Positions 7,152-14,711 of a stretch of DNA of 19,139 nucleotides are shown piece by piece. The stretch is taken from positions 1 through 19,139 of the forward strand of contig JAFYYE010000153.1 of the NCBI GenBank assembly GCA_017557715.1, given 5' to 3'. The notes below the pieces were generated by a model. The model saw only the letters and a list, made by a program, of their open reading frames with translations, was not told the origin of the DNA and made no database searches. Positions within the stretch are counted from its first letter, which is position 1. Each line of letters starts with the position of its first letter. Origin of the DNA: Pseudobutyrivibrio sp. Lineage in GTDB: Bacteria; Bacillota; Clostridia; Lachnospirales; Lachnospiraceae. The position numbers and the translations under genes are program-made.

Positions 7152-8435
7152 TTATTCAACAGGCTGAGTGATACCAGCTACAGCATCATCAAGTACCTGC
7201 TGTGATACCTTGCCATCAAGGATGTTCTTTCCAAGTGACTCAGCTGGGCTCCAGTAATTTCCACCAACTCTCTGAAGCTCTGCGAATTCAGACTGAGCTG
7301 CAAGAGCATCAAGTGCTGGAGAAGAAGCCTTTGCAAGTGCCTCTGTATTTGAAGGACCCTCGCCTGTTGCCTCGTAAACAGCTTCCTGTGAAGTTGCGTT
7401 TGTGAGGTACTCTGCAAGAAGCATTGACCAACCTGTGTTCTCTGCGTAAGCGTTAACACCTACGAACTTGTATCCTGAGTAAGAAGCCATCTGCTTGTCT
7501 TCACCATTTACCTTGAATGTAGGAAGCTTTGTAGCTGCATAGCCATCACCATAAGCCTCTGAGAATGCGTTAACATTCCATGTACCAGAAACATAAGCTA
7601 CAACCTTGCCATCGTTAAGGTTTGCAAGAAGGTCATCGTTACCATAGCTCTTGTAAGCCTTTGAAGATGCGATTGACTGAAGTGATTCAGCTGCTGCAAG
7701 ACCTGTCTCATTGTTCCAATCACAGTTGTTTGACTGATCTTCGTTCTCTGTAAGTGAGCAACCAGCGCCCTTGAAGAATCCGTATAAGTACCAGCCGTTA
7801 GCTGTCTCACATCCAACTTCCTTGCCAAGCTCCTCAGCCTTAGCTGTAAGTGCCTCCCAAGAAGCTACATCCTCATCTGATAACTGGTTCTTATCATAGT
7901 ATAAGAAATATCCATTAGAAGCTGTGAATGGGTAGCCATACTGCTTTCCATCGTACTGAGCAGCCTCTACTGTTGCTGGAGTGTCAGTCTCGTTCATATC
8001 GTATGTATACTGAGCTGCTACTTCGTTAAGAGCGCCTGCCTTAACAAGTGCCTCAAGCTGATCATCTGGGAATATAAATACATCAGCTGCTGCCTCAACA
8101 TCCTCAAGAACTCTATCCTTCATGTCAGCTTCTGAAACAGCACCAAGTGTAATGTTGAAATCAACATCTGGATACTGAGCTGCGAAATCATCGCAAAGCT
8201 TCTTCATAACTGTCTGATATTCTTCTGTCTCTGAGCACCAAAGGTCAATGTTTACTGTTCCCTCTGTTGCTGCGATAAGATTTGCAATTGCATCCTCTGT
8301 AGATGCCTCAGCCTGCTCCTCTGTAGCATCTGCTGTCTCTGTTGCTGCTGTGTCATCAGCTGCTGCGCCACATCCTACAAATGCAGAAACTGCCATTGTA
8401 GAAACGAGAAGCGCTGAAACTAACTTTTTCTTCAT
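7152..8435 (-). CDS. malE: MalE-type extracellular sugar-binding lipoprotein
   Basis: The substrate-binding protein of the ABC importer, tethered to the outer face of the membrane. Residues 1-21 form a lipoprotein signal peptide, and the lipobox FVGC puts the lipidated cysteine at position 22. An Ala/Thr/Glu-rich linker (about 23-50) follows. The mature domain starts with VNIDLWCSETEEYQTVMKK, the usual 'W..' strand of class-I sugar-binding proteins, and ends with MalE-like ASYSGYKFVGVNAY and TNATSQEAVYEATG segments. Length (427) is normal. The start is set by GGAGG seven bases before ATG. It is the first gene of the operon, directly after a strong promoter and a LacI-type operator. Maltodextrin is the best guess for the ligand; other oligosaccharides are possible. 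Confidence 0.9.
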   Translation of the reverse strand: MKKKLVSALLVSTMAVSAFVGCGAAADDTAATETADATEEQAEASTEDAIANLIAATEGTVNIDLWCSETEEYQTVMKKLCDDFAAQYPDVDFNITLGAVSEADMKDRVLEDVEAAADVFIFPDDQLEALVKAGALNEVAAQYTYDMNETDTPATVEAAQYDGKQYGYPFTASNGYFLYYDKNQLSDEDVASWEALTAKAEELGKEVGCETANGWYLYGFFKGAGCSLTENEDQSNNCDWNNETGLAAAESLQSIASSKAYKSYGNDDLLANLNDGKVVAYVSGTWNVNAFSEAYGDGYAATKLPTFKVNGEDKQMASYSGYKFVGVNAYAENTGWSMLLAEYLTNATSQEAVYEATGEGPSNTEALAKASSPALDALAAQSEFAELQRVGGNYWSPAESLGKNILDGKVSQQVLDDAVAGITQPVE

Positions 8436-8489
8436 GATTATTCCTCCATTTTTTCATGTTATTTATACTCCCAGGTTGCCCCCTCTTGT

Positions 8490-8501
8490 GCAACCGGTTG
8501 T
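8490..8501. promoter_or_regulatory. LacI-type operator in the malE leader
   Basis: GCAACCGGTTGT contains the perfect 10-bp palindrome CAACCGGTTG with the central CG typical of LacI-family sites; it resembles the MalR consensus GCAANCGNTTGC. It lies roughly 6-17 bases downstream of the predicted malE transcription start, where a bound repressor would block elongation. A further half site GGTTGC (8474-8479) lies beside it and could also pair with GCAACC in the RNA to form a leader hairpin. Confidence 0.8.
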
Positions 8502-8513
8502 TCTTTATACATA

Positions 8514-8542
8514 ATCCTATCCTTATCTTCTTTTTTCGTCAA
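8514..8542 (-). promoter_or_regulatory. malE promoter
   Basis: Minus-strand -35 TTGACG (8537-8542) and -10 TAGGAT (8514-8519) are 17 bases apart. It is about 75 bases before the malE ATG and is followed immediately by the operator. It lies in the spacer after the regulator gene, where no terminator is seen, so some read-through from the regulator is possible. Confidence 0.72.
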
Positions 8543-8588
8543 CTGAGCAAATTACACGACTATTATGTGATTATTTTGTGAAAATATA

Positions 8589-9578
8589 CTAAGTTGTGCT
8601 GTCTCGCATCTGAATATTGAAGTCAGTTAGGGTTTGGCTTTTGACTTTTTCACCATCTAAGTTGCGCATTAAAAGCTCAAGTCCACTGGCGCCAAGCTTC
8701 TTTGCATCAAAATATAAGCTGGTAATAGATGGCTTTGAATTTGATAAAAGATTCGAATCATAAAAAGAGCAAAGCTTAACATCCTCAGGTACACTTACTC
8801 CCTGATTATGCAAACAATTAAGGACAGAGTTGCAAAGCATATCATCCATACATACGATACACTCCACGTCATCCTCCATGATATTCTTGATTACAGGATC
8901 AAGACGCTCACTCTTATGCATATTTAAGAAAATCAGGCTATCATCAACAGCAAGACCTCTGTTTTTAAAGCCCTCTTTATAGCCCTCTAAACGGCTGATT
9001 GTAACATTAATATTTTCTCCACCACCAATAAGAGCCATCTTAGTTATGCCCTTATCAATAAGTGTTTCAACCATTCTTGCAGCCGCTCCCTGGTTGTCGT
9101 GATCCACATATAAAACTTCATCATCCTGTGGATTTCCCATGATTACATATGGAATATTAGCCTGCTTAAGAAAGCGATTTACCTTAGAATCCCTCTCACA
9201 ACGGCTAACAATTACAGCATCAATCTTTTTGTTTTGAACAGCATGCTTAAGCGAAGTAATGCCGTCATTATCTGCAAGAATAATCAAAACGTCATATTCA
9301 TAATCCATTGCTCTATCGCAAACTCCCGTCATAAGAGTCTGGAAATATGGCATTTCGCCCAATGCAGAATCTGCTGGCACTACAAGACCCACATTAAATG
9401 TGCGATTAGCCGCAAGTGAACGGGCTACCGCACTTGGTCTGTAATTTATTTTCTTTATATAGTCATTAACTTTGTTTCTTGTTTCCTCAGATATACGACC
9501 TTTTCCCGAAATTGCACGACTAACTGTAGTCTTTGAAAGGCCAAGCTCCTTAGCTATAGAATCTAATGTGTGTCCCAT
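8589..9578 (-). CDS. LacI-family transcriptional repressor of the mal operon
   Basis: A DNA-binding repressor with a sugar-sensing periplasmic-binding-protein-like domain. The N-terminal helix-turn-helix is TLDSIAKELGLSKTTVSRAI (residues 4-23). The hinge NYRPSAVARSLA (45-56) is canonical and allows minor-groove insertion at a central CG. Residues 60-329 are the effector/dimerisation domain. The start is set by GAGGTGG, which ends four bases before ATG and belongs to the right end of a palindromic repeat. It lies just upstream of malE in the same direction. Two matching operators (malE leader and its own promoter) suggest it represses the importer and itself, with maltose or a maltodextrin as probable inducer. 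The link is inferred from position and operator match. Confidence 0.93.
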   Translation of the reverse strand: MGHTLDSIAKELGLSKTTVSRAISGKGRISEETRNKVNDYIKKINYRPSAVARSLAANRTFNVGLVVPADSALGEMPYFQTLMTGVCDRAMDYEYDVLIILADNDGITSLKHAVQNKKIDAVIVSRCERDSKVNRFLKQANIPYVIMGNPQDDEVLYVDHDNQGAAARMVETLIDKGITKMALIGGGENINVTISRLEGYKEGFKNRGLAVDDSLIFLNMHKSERLDPVIKNIMEDDVECIVCMDDMLCNSVLNCLHNQGVSVPEDVKLCSFYDSNLLSNSKPSITSLYFDAKKLGASGLELLMRNLDGEKVKSQTLTDFNIQMRDSTT

Positions 9579-9582
9579 AATT

Positions 9583-9683
9583 CCACCTCATCCACCGCTA
9601 AAGCGGTCCACGGTCTCGCCTCCCGGCTCGGTCGTTGCTAAACAGGCTCCACTGGAGCCTAGCAACCCTCAAGGGGAAGGCTT
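9583..9683 (-). repeat. composite GC-rich palindromic intergenic repeat
   Basis: About 100 bases with strong nested palindromes. They are ACCGCT-AA-AGCGGT (9594-9607) and a two-part hairpin at 9634-9666 (GTTGCTA/TAGCAAC outside, GGCTCCA/TGGAGCC inside, 4-base bulge). On the minus strand the ends read CCTTCCCCTTGAGGG and GTGG...GGATGAGG. I remember these as the ends of a very common intergenic repeat in Clostridia; the central hairpin looks inserted. The repeat lies in the leader of the LacI-type gene and ends inside its Shine-Dalgarno. Family identity is from memory; the structure is directly visible. Confidence 0.6.
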
Positions 9684-9692
9684 CATTAGAAA

Positions 9693-9721
9693 ACATTAGC
9701 ACAACAAATACTGCTATGCAA
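9693..9721 (-). promoter_or_regulatory. probable promoter of the LacI-type regulator
   Basis: Minus-strand TTGCAT (9716-9721), 17 bases, then TAATGT (9693-9698) preceded by TGC, giving an extended -10. The operator overlaps the -35. An alternative is TTTACA starting near 9742 with a poorer -10. Either way the transcript has a leader of over 100 bases that contains the palindromic repeat. Confidence 0.45.
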
Positions 9722-9729
9722 TCGGTTGC
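9718..9729. promoter_or_regulatory. LacI-type operator at the regulator's own promoter
   Basis: GCAATCGGTTGC matches the MalR-type consensus GCAANCGNTTGC at every fixed position. It shares the CGGTTG half with the malE operator and overlaps the -35 of the regulator promoter, which points to autorepression. Confidence 0.78.
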
Positions 9730-9751
9730 GCTAATTTTGTAAAAATAACAC

Positions 9752-9784
9752 AAAAAGAGCCTCCGATTTTTGTCGGAGACTCTT
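9752..9784 (-). terminator. terminator of the dCache-HAMP gene
   Basis: A 12-position stem with a single mismatch (AAGAGnCTCCGA / TCGGAGnCTCTT, 9755-9766 and 9773-9784) and a 6-base loop is followed on the minus strand by a T run at 9752-9756. It starts 16 bases after the stop codon. Confidence 0.92.
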
Positions 9785-9800
9785 AAACTCATTTTTTTAT

Positions 9801-11228
9801 TTATTCATCTTCAGAATAGTCGCCTGTTTCTTCGAAATTATTCTTTGCCTCTTCTGGCATTGTGATAAACTTAGAAGTCTTCTCCATAAGCACATTGGCT
9901 TCGGCTGAAAGCTCTTCAAATATCATCTTCATCTCTTCTAAGTTGCTGGTCTCATTTACACCCATTGCAAAACTCTGAAGATTGATAGCTGAAAACTGAA
10001 TATCCGAAATAATATCATTAAAGGATTCCTTGATTGAGTTAACCGATATCGAAATATCATTTAATTCACCTGGAAGTGTTTCTATATCCTCTACAACAAG
10101 GTTACCTTTTTCCATTTCACCAAGCACATGCTTATGTTCCTGAATAATCTCTCGTAAACGCCTAATAATCAGTGCCATCGTAGATTGGAGCATTCCCAAT
10201 TCATCTTCTTCATTGGTAAATTCCAAATCTACTGAGAAATCACCCTTGATAAGTCCATCAAGTACTGGATTAATCTTTTCAATCGGCTTGAGCATTTTTC
10301 TTACTGCCGCGCTAATATCAAGTGCTGCTAAGATAACACAGAATATTGCTGTAAAAACGCAAATCCTTAATCCTCTATCCAACATTCTTAAGAAATTCTT
10401 CTTAGGATACGCTAAGCCGATAGTCCACTTACTCCCTTCAAGCCTAGCTGTTGAATAAAGCATTTCTTCACCGTTATAATCTACACCACTAACAAGACCA
10501 CTTCCCGGCTTCTGAACTATTGACACCAATTCAGGCATAACATCTTTTACATTTGTGACTTTCTCTAGTGTTGGTTTATAGTCCGGATTTTTATGAGCAA
10601 TAATATCGCCTTCTGTATCAATCAAAAAGCCATATGCACCATCTCTAAACTCCAGACTATTCATATATTCATTTATAGTATTAACATCTGCGTCAGCACC
10701 TACAACACCAACCATTTTTGTGCCCACATAGATTGGCGTAGCTGCGGTTGCAAGCACTACATCACTTCTTGTGGCACTTAAATAAGGGTCTGTAAATATA
10801 GTGTGACCTGCAGCCTTTGCATCCTTGTACCAAACACGTTCTCTTGGGTCAACGCCCTCAGCATACTGCACGCCTCGAGCCATAACCATTTTTCCATCTT
10901 CAGTAGCCACATATAAGAAAAACAAATTTGGATGGTGCACTATGTAGGAATCTAATATACCTCTTACTGTTTCCTCATCAGGCTCTTTAAGACCAGCAAA
11001 AGAATCTGCAAGATTTTGTGTTAAATCCTCTAATCCACCACTCCAGCTTTCCACTTTCTTTGCACTAAGAACTGTGACTAAATCCAATTCTGATTTCAAT
11101 TCCTTCATCATCTGACGGGATAAATAAATCAGATTTACTGCTGAAATGGCAACTATGGTAATTAGAAGAGCTTTTATAACTCTTCTAACAACTTTTATTA
11201 TAATTGATGATTTTGGAGTAATACCCAT
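9801..11228 (-). CDS. dCache-HAMP membrane sensor lacking a recognisable output domain
   Basis: A 475-residue sensor-like protein. TM1 is at about 14-36, an extracellular double-Cache domain at 37-283, TM2 at about 286-304, HAMP at 305-360. The rest (361-475) is helical and ends in an acidic tail. The Cache region has RVWYKDA (131-137), TDPY (146-149) and GADAD (177-181), most of the amino-acid-binding motif known in dCache chemoreceptors; the first Tyr of that motif is replaced by Val126. After HAMP the sequence resembles the beginning of a chemoreceptor helix (SIKESFNDIISDIQFSAINL) but lacks the conserved signalling tip, and there is no kinase, GGDEF or phosphatase domain. The start is chosen because GGGAGGG lies inside a five-codon upstream extension. 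It is a single-gene unit with its own terminator. Confidence 0.85.
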   Translation of the reverse strand: MGITPKSSIIIKVVRRVIKALLITIVAISAVNLIYLSRQMMKELKSELDLVTVLSAKKVESWSGGLEDLTQNLADSFAGLKEPDEETVRGILDSYIVHHPNLFFLYVATEDGKMVMARGVQYAEGVDPRERVWYKDAKAAGHTIFTDPYLSATRSDVVLATAATPIYVGTKMVGVVGADADVNTINEYMNSLEFRDGAYGFLIDTEGDIIAHKNPDYKPTLEKVTNVKDVMPELVSIVQKPGSGLVSGVDYNGEEMLYSTARLEGSKWTIGLAYPKKNFLRMLDRGLRICVFTAIFCVILAALDISAAVRKMLKPIEKINPVLDGLIKGDFSVDLEFTNEEDELGMLQSTMALIIRRLREIIQEHKHVLGEMEKGNLVVEDIETLPGELNDISISVNSIKESFNDIISDIQFSAINLQSFAMGVNETSNLEEMKMIFEELSAEANVLMEKTSKFITMPEEAKNNFEETGDYSEDE

Positions 11229-11266
11229 CAAAAACCCTCCCATAGTTAATAGACACTATGTATATA

Positions 11267-11295
11267 GTAATACATAAATGGGAGAATTCTGTGAA
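11267..11295 (-). promoter_or_regulatory. probable promoter of the dCache-HAMP gene
   Basis: Minus-strand TTCACA (11290-11295), 17 bases, then TATTAC (11267-11272), about 40 bases before the ATG. A small inverted repeat TATGTAT / ATACATA (11257-11263 and 11270-11276) covers the -10 and start region and may be a regulator site or chance AT-rich sequence. Confidence 0.45.
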
Positions 11296-11312
11296 AAAAC
11301 TATTGATTTTCT

Positions 11313-12005
11313 CTAACTTCGGGCGAAAACAAAGCAATCATAGCGTATGGCTTTGCCCTCTAAACTATAGGCTGGTTTTCGTTCTGCAAGATAAGGCCCC
11401 TTCAGTGGACGTTTGATTACTATTCGCTTTGGATCTGCTGCAATTGCGGCTTCTAGCAAATCTTCCTCTGCGGAACATGGACTTTCCAGCTTCTGTATCA
11501 GTTGGAACTTCTTTTTAATCAAAGCACTTTTCTGTCTTGCTGGAAACATTGGATCAAGCAAAACTATGTCTGGCTTATAATCAAGCCCGCGCATTCCCTT
11601 TACGCTGTCACCGCAAACCAACTCCATTCGACCTACGGCATCAGCAAGCTCTGGTATTTCCTTTGCTCGCTCCATACAATCTTGTAGCAGCACTGCAATT
11701 ATTTCATCAAATTCATAAAGACGAACCTGAAAACCTGCAGCTGCCAGAATAAGAGAGTCCTCTCCAAAACCAGCTGTTGCATCAACAAGAGTCTGAGGCA
11801 TTTCCTGCCCTTTTATTCTGGCAGCCTTCACCAGCATTTCTCGTTGAAGATTGCTCCGCTTTAATCTTGGGAGCATTTCTCTAAAATCCGCCATTATAGA
11901 AAGCTCGCCATCAGTGAGCTTTAGCCCCTCAGCAGTCTGCTCTAGGGTCAAACCTATCTCGGCGAGCTTTGTATTATAATGATTAATCTTTTCTTCTGAA
12001 ATCAA
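11313..12005 (-). CDS. rsmJ: 16S rRNA (guanine-1516-N2)-methyltransferase RsmJ
   Basis: A SAM-dependent methyltransferase that, by homology to Escherichia coli RsmJ (YhiQ), modifies G1516 of 16S rRNA in the small subunit. Motif I is VDATAGFGEDS (74-84), the acidic SAM contact is in LYEFD (96-100), and the catalytic motif LLDPMFPARQKSALIKKK (149-166) is almost identical to the E. coli LDPMFP.KQKSALVKK. The C-terminal KRPL (198-201 area) and RYDCF strands also fit. At 230 residues it is close to the family length. The start is TTG, not ATG: it is the first codon after the pncB stop (two-base gap) and is preceded by AGAGGA about nine bases upstream; no good ATG exists downstream. It is the last gene of CDF-pncB-rsmJ. 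No hairpin terminator follows. Confidence 0.9.
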   Translation of the reverse strand: MISEEKINHYNTKLAEIGLTLEQTAEGLKLTDGELSIMADFREMLPRLKRSNLQREMLVKAARIKGQEMPQTLVDATAGFGEDSLILAAAGFQVRLYEFDEIIAVLLQDCMERAKEIPELADAVGRMELVCGDSVKGMRGLDYKPDIVLLDPMFPARQKSALIKKKFQLIQKLESPCSAEEDLLEAAIAADPKRIVIKRPLKGPYLAERKPAYSLEGKAIRYDCFVFARS

Positions 12006-12007
12006 TC

Positions 12008-13510
12008 TTATTTATCCTCTTTACGTAAGAGTTCCATCTTCATGTTGTAATAATCTGGAGTCATATCCAAATAATGCTTGTGTGGGTTTTCGAAACGCTG
12101 CTCTTCCACCCATACACTTGTCTGGAGCTGATTTTGAACTCTTTCTCTAATTGTCTGCATATCCTCATCTGGAGTAGCAGCCTTACCTGCACGAATAAGT
12201 GGCTGCTGAAGAAGTTCAGCTGTGCAGTTTTCAAATACATGTGTGCTCTTCCATGGCTGTTCAGGGTCTACAAATCTGTATCCACCAGCCACATTCATAT
12301 CTACCTTCTCGCCCTTGATGGCAAGCATATCTGCAACGGCACGACCATTCTCATCTTTGATTCTATATACATCCTTAAGACCTGGGTTTGTAATCTTTTC
12401 AACAGTCTCAGAAATCTTAATCTTAGGAATAATCTCACCAGTCTTTGCATCAGTAACCGCACAAAGCTTATAAACCGCGCCAAATACTGGCTCAGATTTT
12501 GCAGTGATTAAACGCTCACCTACACCAAAGGAATTTACCTGTCCACCCTGCTGAAGGATAGATGTGATGGTGTACTCATCAAGTGAATTGCTGACAATAA
12601 TCTTAGCATCTGTAAATCCTGCGTTATCAAGCATCACTCTTGCTTTCTTTGTAAGATAAGCCAAGTCTCCCGAATCGATTCTGATTCCGAAGCTCTTAGA
12701 CTGGATTCCAGCATCCTTCATTTCCTGAAACACCTTGATTGCGTTAGGCACACCAGACTTGAGGACATTATAAGTATCAACCAATAAAATACAGTTGTTT
12801 GGATAGCTCTTTGCAAAGCTTCTAAATGCCTGAAGCTCTGAATTGCTATAATCATTATTTTCATCAGTGAAATACATTACATAGCTGTGAGCCATAGTTC
12901 CACCGATAGGAATATTAAAATACTGCCCTGCAGAAACAGTAGCTGTACCAGCGGCGCCGCCGATATAAGCTGCTCTAGCGCCGTAGATAGCTGCATCATT
13001 ATTATGAGCACGTCTTGCACCAAAATCTGATACTGCACGACCTGCAGCTGCTCTTACAATACGGCTTGCTTTTGTAGCTATAAGGGACTGATGATTGACC
13101 TGTGCAAGGATTTCTGTCTCCACAAGCTGTGCCTCAATAATAGGTGCTGTAACTGTGATAATTGGCTCGTTAGGATACATAATAGTTCCCTCTGGGAATG
13201 CATCCACATCACCTGTAAATTTGAAGTTCTTGAGGTAATCTAAAAAGTCCTCTGTAAAATGTCCAACACTTCTAAGATATGCAATATCTTCTTCTGTGAA
13301 GTGCATATTTAAAAGATAATCTTTTATCTGTTGAAGACCTGCAAAGATTGCGAAACCTCCCCCATCAGGATTTTTTCTGTAAAATACATCAAAGCTTACT
13401 CTTGTATTAGGGTCGATTGTTGGATCATTGAAGTACGCATTGGCCATAGTCAATTCATACTCATCCATCATCATTGTAAGATTTCGCTCTTTATCCTGTG
13501 TCTGTCTCAT
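12008..13510 (-). CDS. pncB: nicotinate phosphoribosyltransferase
   Basis: Converts nicotinate, PRPP and ATP to nicotinate mononucleotide, the first step of NAD salvage (Preiss-Handler pathway), in the cytoplasm. The 500-residue protein has the N-terminal MDEYELTMANAYFND, FDVFYRKNPDGGGFAIFAGL (40-59), DFGARRAHNNDAA (162-174) in the phosphoribosyl-binding region, and PIGGTMAHSYVM (201-212), where His208 is the expected phosphorylated residue. LLVDTYNVLKSGVPNAI and FGIRIDSGDLAYL are also typical. The start is chosen from AGGAG five bases upstream of ATG, eight bases after the end of the CDF gene; a later ATG cluster at codons 13-15 lacks such a site. It lies between the CDF transporter and rsmJ in one transcript. 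Confidence 0.95.
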   Translation of the reverse strand: MRQTQDKERNLTMMMDEYELTMANAYFNDPTIDPNTRVSFDVFYRKNPDGGGFAIFAGLQQIKDYLLNMHFTEEDIAYLRSVGHFTEDFLDYLKNFKFTGDVDAFPEGTIMYPNEPIITVTAPIIEAQLVETEILAQVNHQSLIATKASRIVRAAAGRAVSDFGARRAHNNDAAIYGARAAYIGGAAGTATVSAGQYFNIPIGGTMAHSYVMYFTDENNDYSNSELQAFRSFAKSYPNNCILLVDTYNVLKSGVPNAIKVFQEMKDAGIQSKSFGIRIDSGDLAYLTKKARVMLDNAGFTDAKIIVSNSLDEYTITSILQQGGQVNSFGVGERLITAKSEPVFGAVYKLCAVTDAKTGEIIPKIKISETVEKITNPGLKDVYRIKDENGRAVADMLAIKGEKVDMNVAGGYRFVDPEQPWKSTHVFENCTAELLQQPLIRAGKAATPDEDMQTIRERVQNQLQTSVWVEEQRFENPHKHYLDMTPDYYNMKMELLRKEDK

Positions 13511-13518
13511 ATATACTC

Positions 13519-14658
13519 CTAATCTGCTACATCTACATCTGCAGCAATTTGAATGTTATATTCTGGGTACTCGCTAAGTACCTCTTTATATATAATTTCT
13601 GTGCCTTCAACATGGTTCACTTCAAAGCTTAAAACCACATCAAAGCGCATTTCCTTTGTATTCGTATTTACATAGAAGCCATGCAACTGCAATGCCCAAT
13701 CGTGCTGCTTTACAATCTCAAGGACACGATTTCTAATTCGGGCTGCCTCATCATCCTTTGTATTATAAGAGTATACTCCTACTCCCGTAAGCACAACTCC
13801 TGTCTCTTTAAAAACTTTCTCCTGAATACGACGTGTCAGATTATCCACATCCTCAACTGTCATTGTATCAGGAAGCTCCACATGAACTGAGCCTAAGAAT
13901 TTGTTAGGTCCATAATTGTTAAGTACTAAATCATACGCACCACGAACCTCTGGCTCCTCGCATATTAATCTTTTAATACCAACTGTAAGTTCTCGGTCTG
14001 GACGGCGTCCTAAAATATCATCCAGTGTATCTGACATCATTTCCCAACCAGCTTTTACGATGATTATAGAAATGAGCACACCGACCCATGCTTCCAATGA
14101 GATTCCAAATACCAGATAAATAATTGCCGATGCCAAAACAGAAGTAGAGATGATAGCATCAAAACTTGCATCCGCACCAGAAGCCATAAGTGCACTAGAA
14201 TTTACTTTTTCTCCAGTAGCTTTTACGTATCTTCCTAAGAAGAATTTTACAAAAATAGCCGCTACTAAAACTACTAATGTAAGTGTCTCATACTGCACCT
14301 CAGCAGGATGAACTATTTTTAAAATCGATTCATTAAGTGATGTAAGACCTGCGTAAATAATGATTGCTGAAACAAGTAGTGCGCTTAAATATTCCGCACG
14401 CCCATGTCCCATTGGATGCTCTTTGTCCGGCATCTTACCTGCCAGCTTTGTTCCAATAATTGTAACCACAGATGAAAGCGCATCTGATAAGTTATTTACA
14501 GCATCGAGGATAATAGCAATGGAACCAGACAAGATTCCCACAAGTGCTTTGAATCCTGCTAATAGCAAATTGGCTATGATACCAATTATGCTGGTTTTTA
14601 CTATTACTTGATTTCTATTGTCCACCGCATCTGCTACATTCATATTTGTATTTTTCAT
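13519..14658 (-). CDS. cation diffusion facilitator transporter, probable manganese exporter
   Basis: A proton-coupled divalent metal exporter of the CDF family in the cell membrane. The 379-residue protein has six membrane segments in residues 20-215, the family loop HPMGHGRAEYLSAL (81-94), and a cytoplasmic metal-binding dimer domain after about 220. Lining it up on YiiP by hand puts Asn55 and Asp59 (TM2) and Asp163 and Asp167 (TM5) at the transport site. As I recall, ND/DD is the pattern of Mn exporters such as MntE, while zinc transporters have HD/HD or DD/HD. The C-terminal part is about 80 residues longer than the usual 300-residue form. The start is set by GGAGG, which lies inside a hairpin. 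First gene of CDF-pncB-rsmJ. The metal is an inference. Confidence 0.88.
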   Translation of the reverse strand: MKNTNMNVADAVDNRNQVIVKTSIIGIIANLLLAGFKALVGILSGSIAIILDAVNNLSDALSSVVTIIGTKLAGKMPDKEHPMGHGRAEYLSALLVSAIIIYAGLTSLNESILKIVHPAEVQYETLTLVVLVAAIFVKFFLGRYVKATGEKVNSSALMASGADASFDAIISTSVLASAIIYLVFGISLEAWVGVLISIIIVKAGWEMMSDTLDDILGRRPDRELTVGIKRLICEEPEVRGAYDLVLNNYGPNKFLGSVHVELPDTMTVEDVDNLTRRIQEKVFKETGVVLTGVGVYSYNTKDDEAARIRNRVLEIVKQHDWALQLHGFYVNTNTKEMRFDVVLSFEVNHVEGTEIIYKEVLSEYPEYNIQIAADVDVAD

Positions 14659-14661
14659 AAT

Positions 14662-14711
14662 AAAAAACCTCCAAAATGGCTACTACACAAGTATACCATT
14701 TTTGGAGGTTT
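14662..14711 (-). terminator. ptsI terminator-like hairpin that holds the CDF Shine-Dalgarno
   Basis: A 15-bp stem with one bulged base, AAACCTCCAAAAATGG / CCATTTTGGAGGTTT, and a 16-base loop is followed on the minus strand by further Ts (14662-14664, continuing the run of six). It begins 14 bases after the ptsI stop. The right arm contains GGAGG, the Shine-Dalgarno of the CDF gene, nine bases from its ATG. It can thus act as a terminator for ptsI and block translation of CDF on read-through RNA. Confidence 0.82.

Noticed and set aside
9598..9792. 64-codon minus-strand open frame upstream of the LacI-type gene
   Set aside because: It spans a terminator, an operator, a promoter and the palindromic repeat, and has no Shine-Dalgarno.
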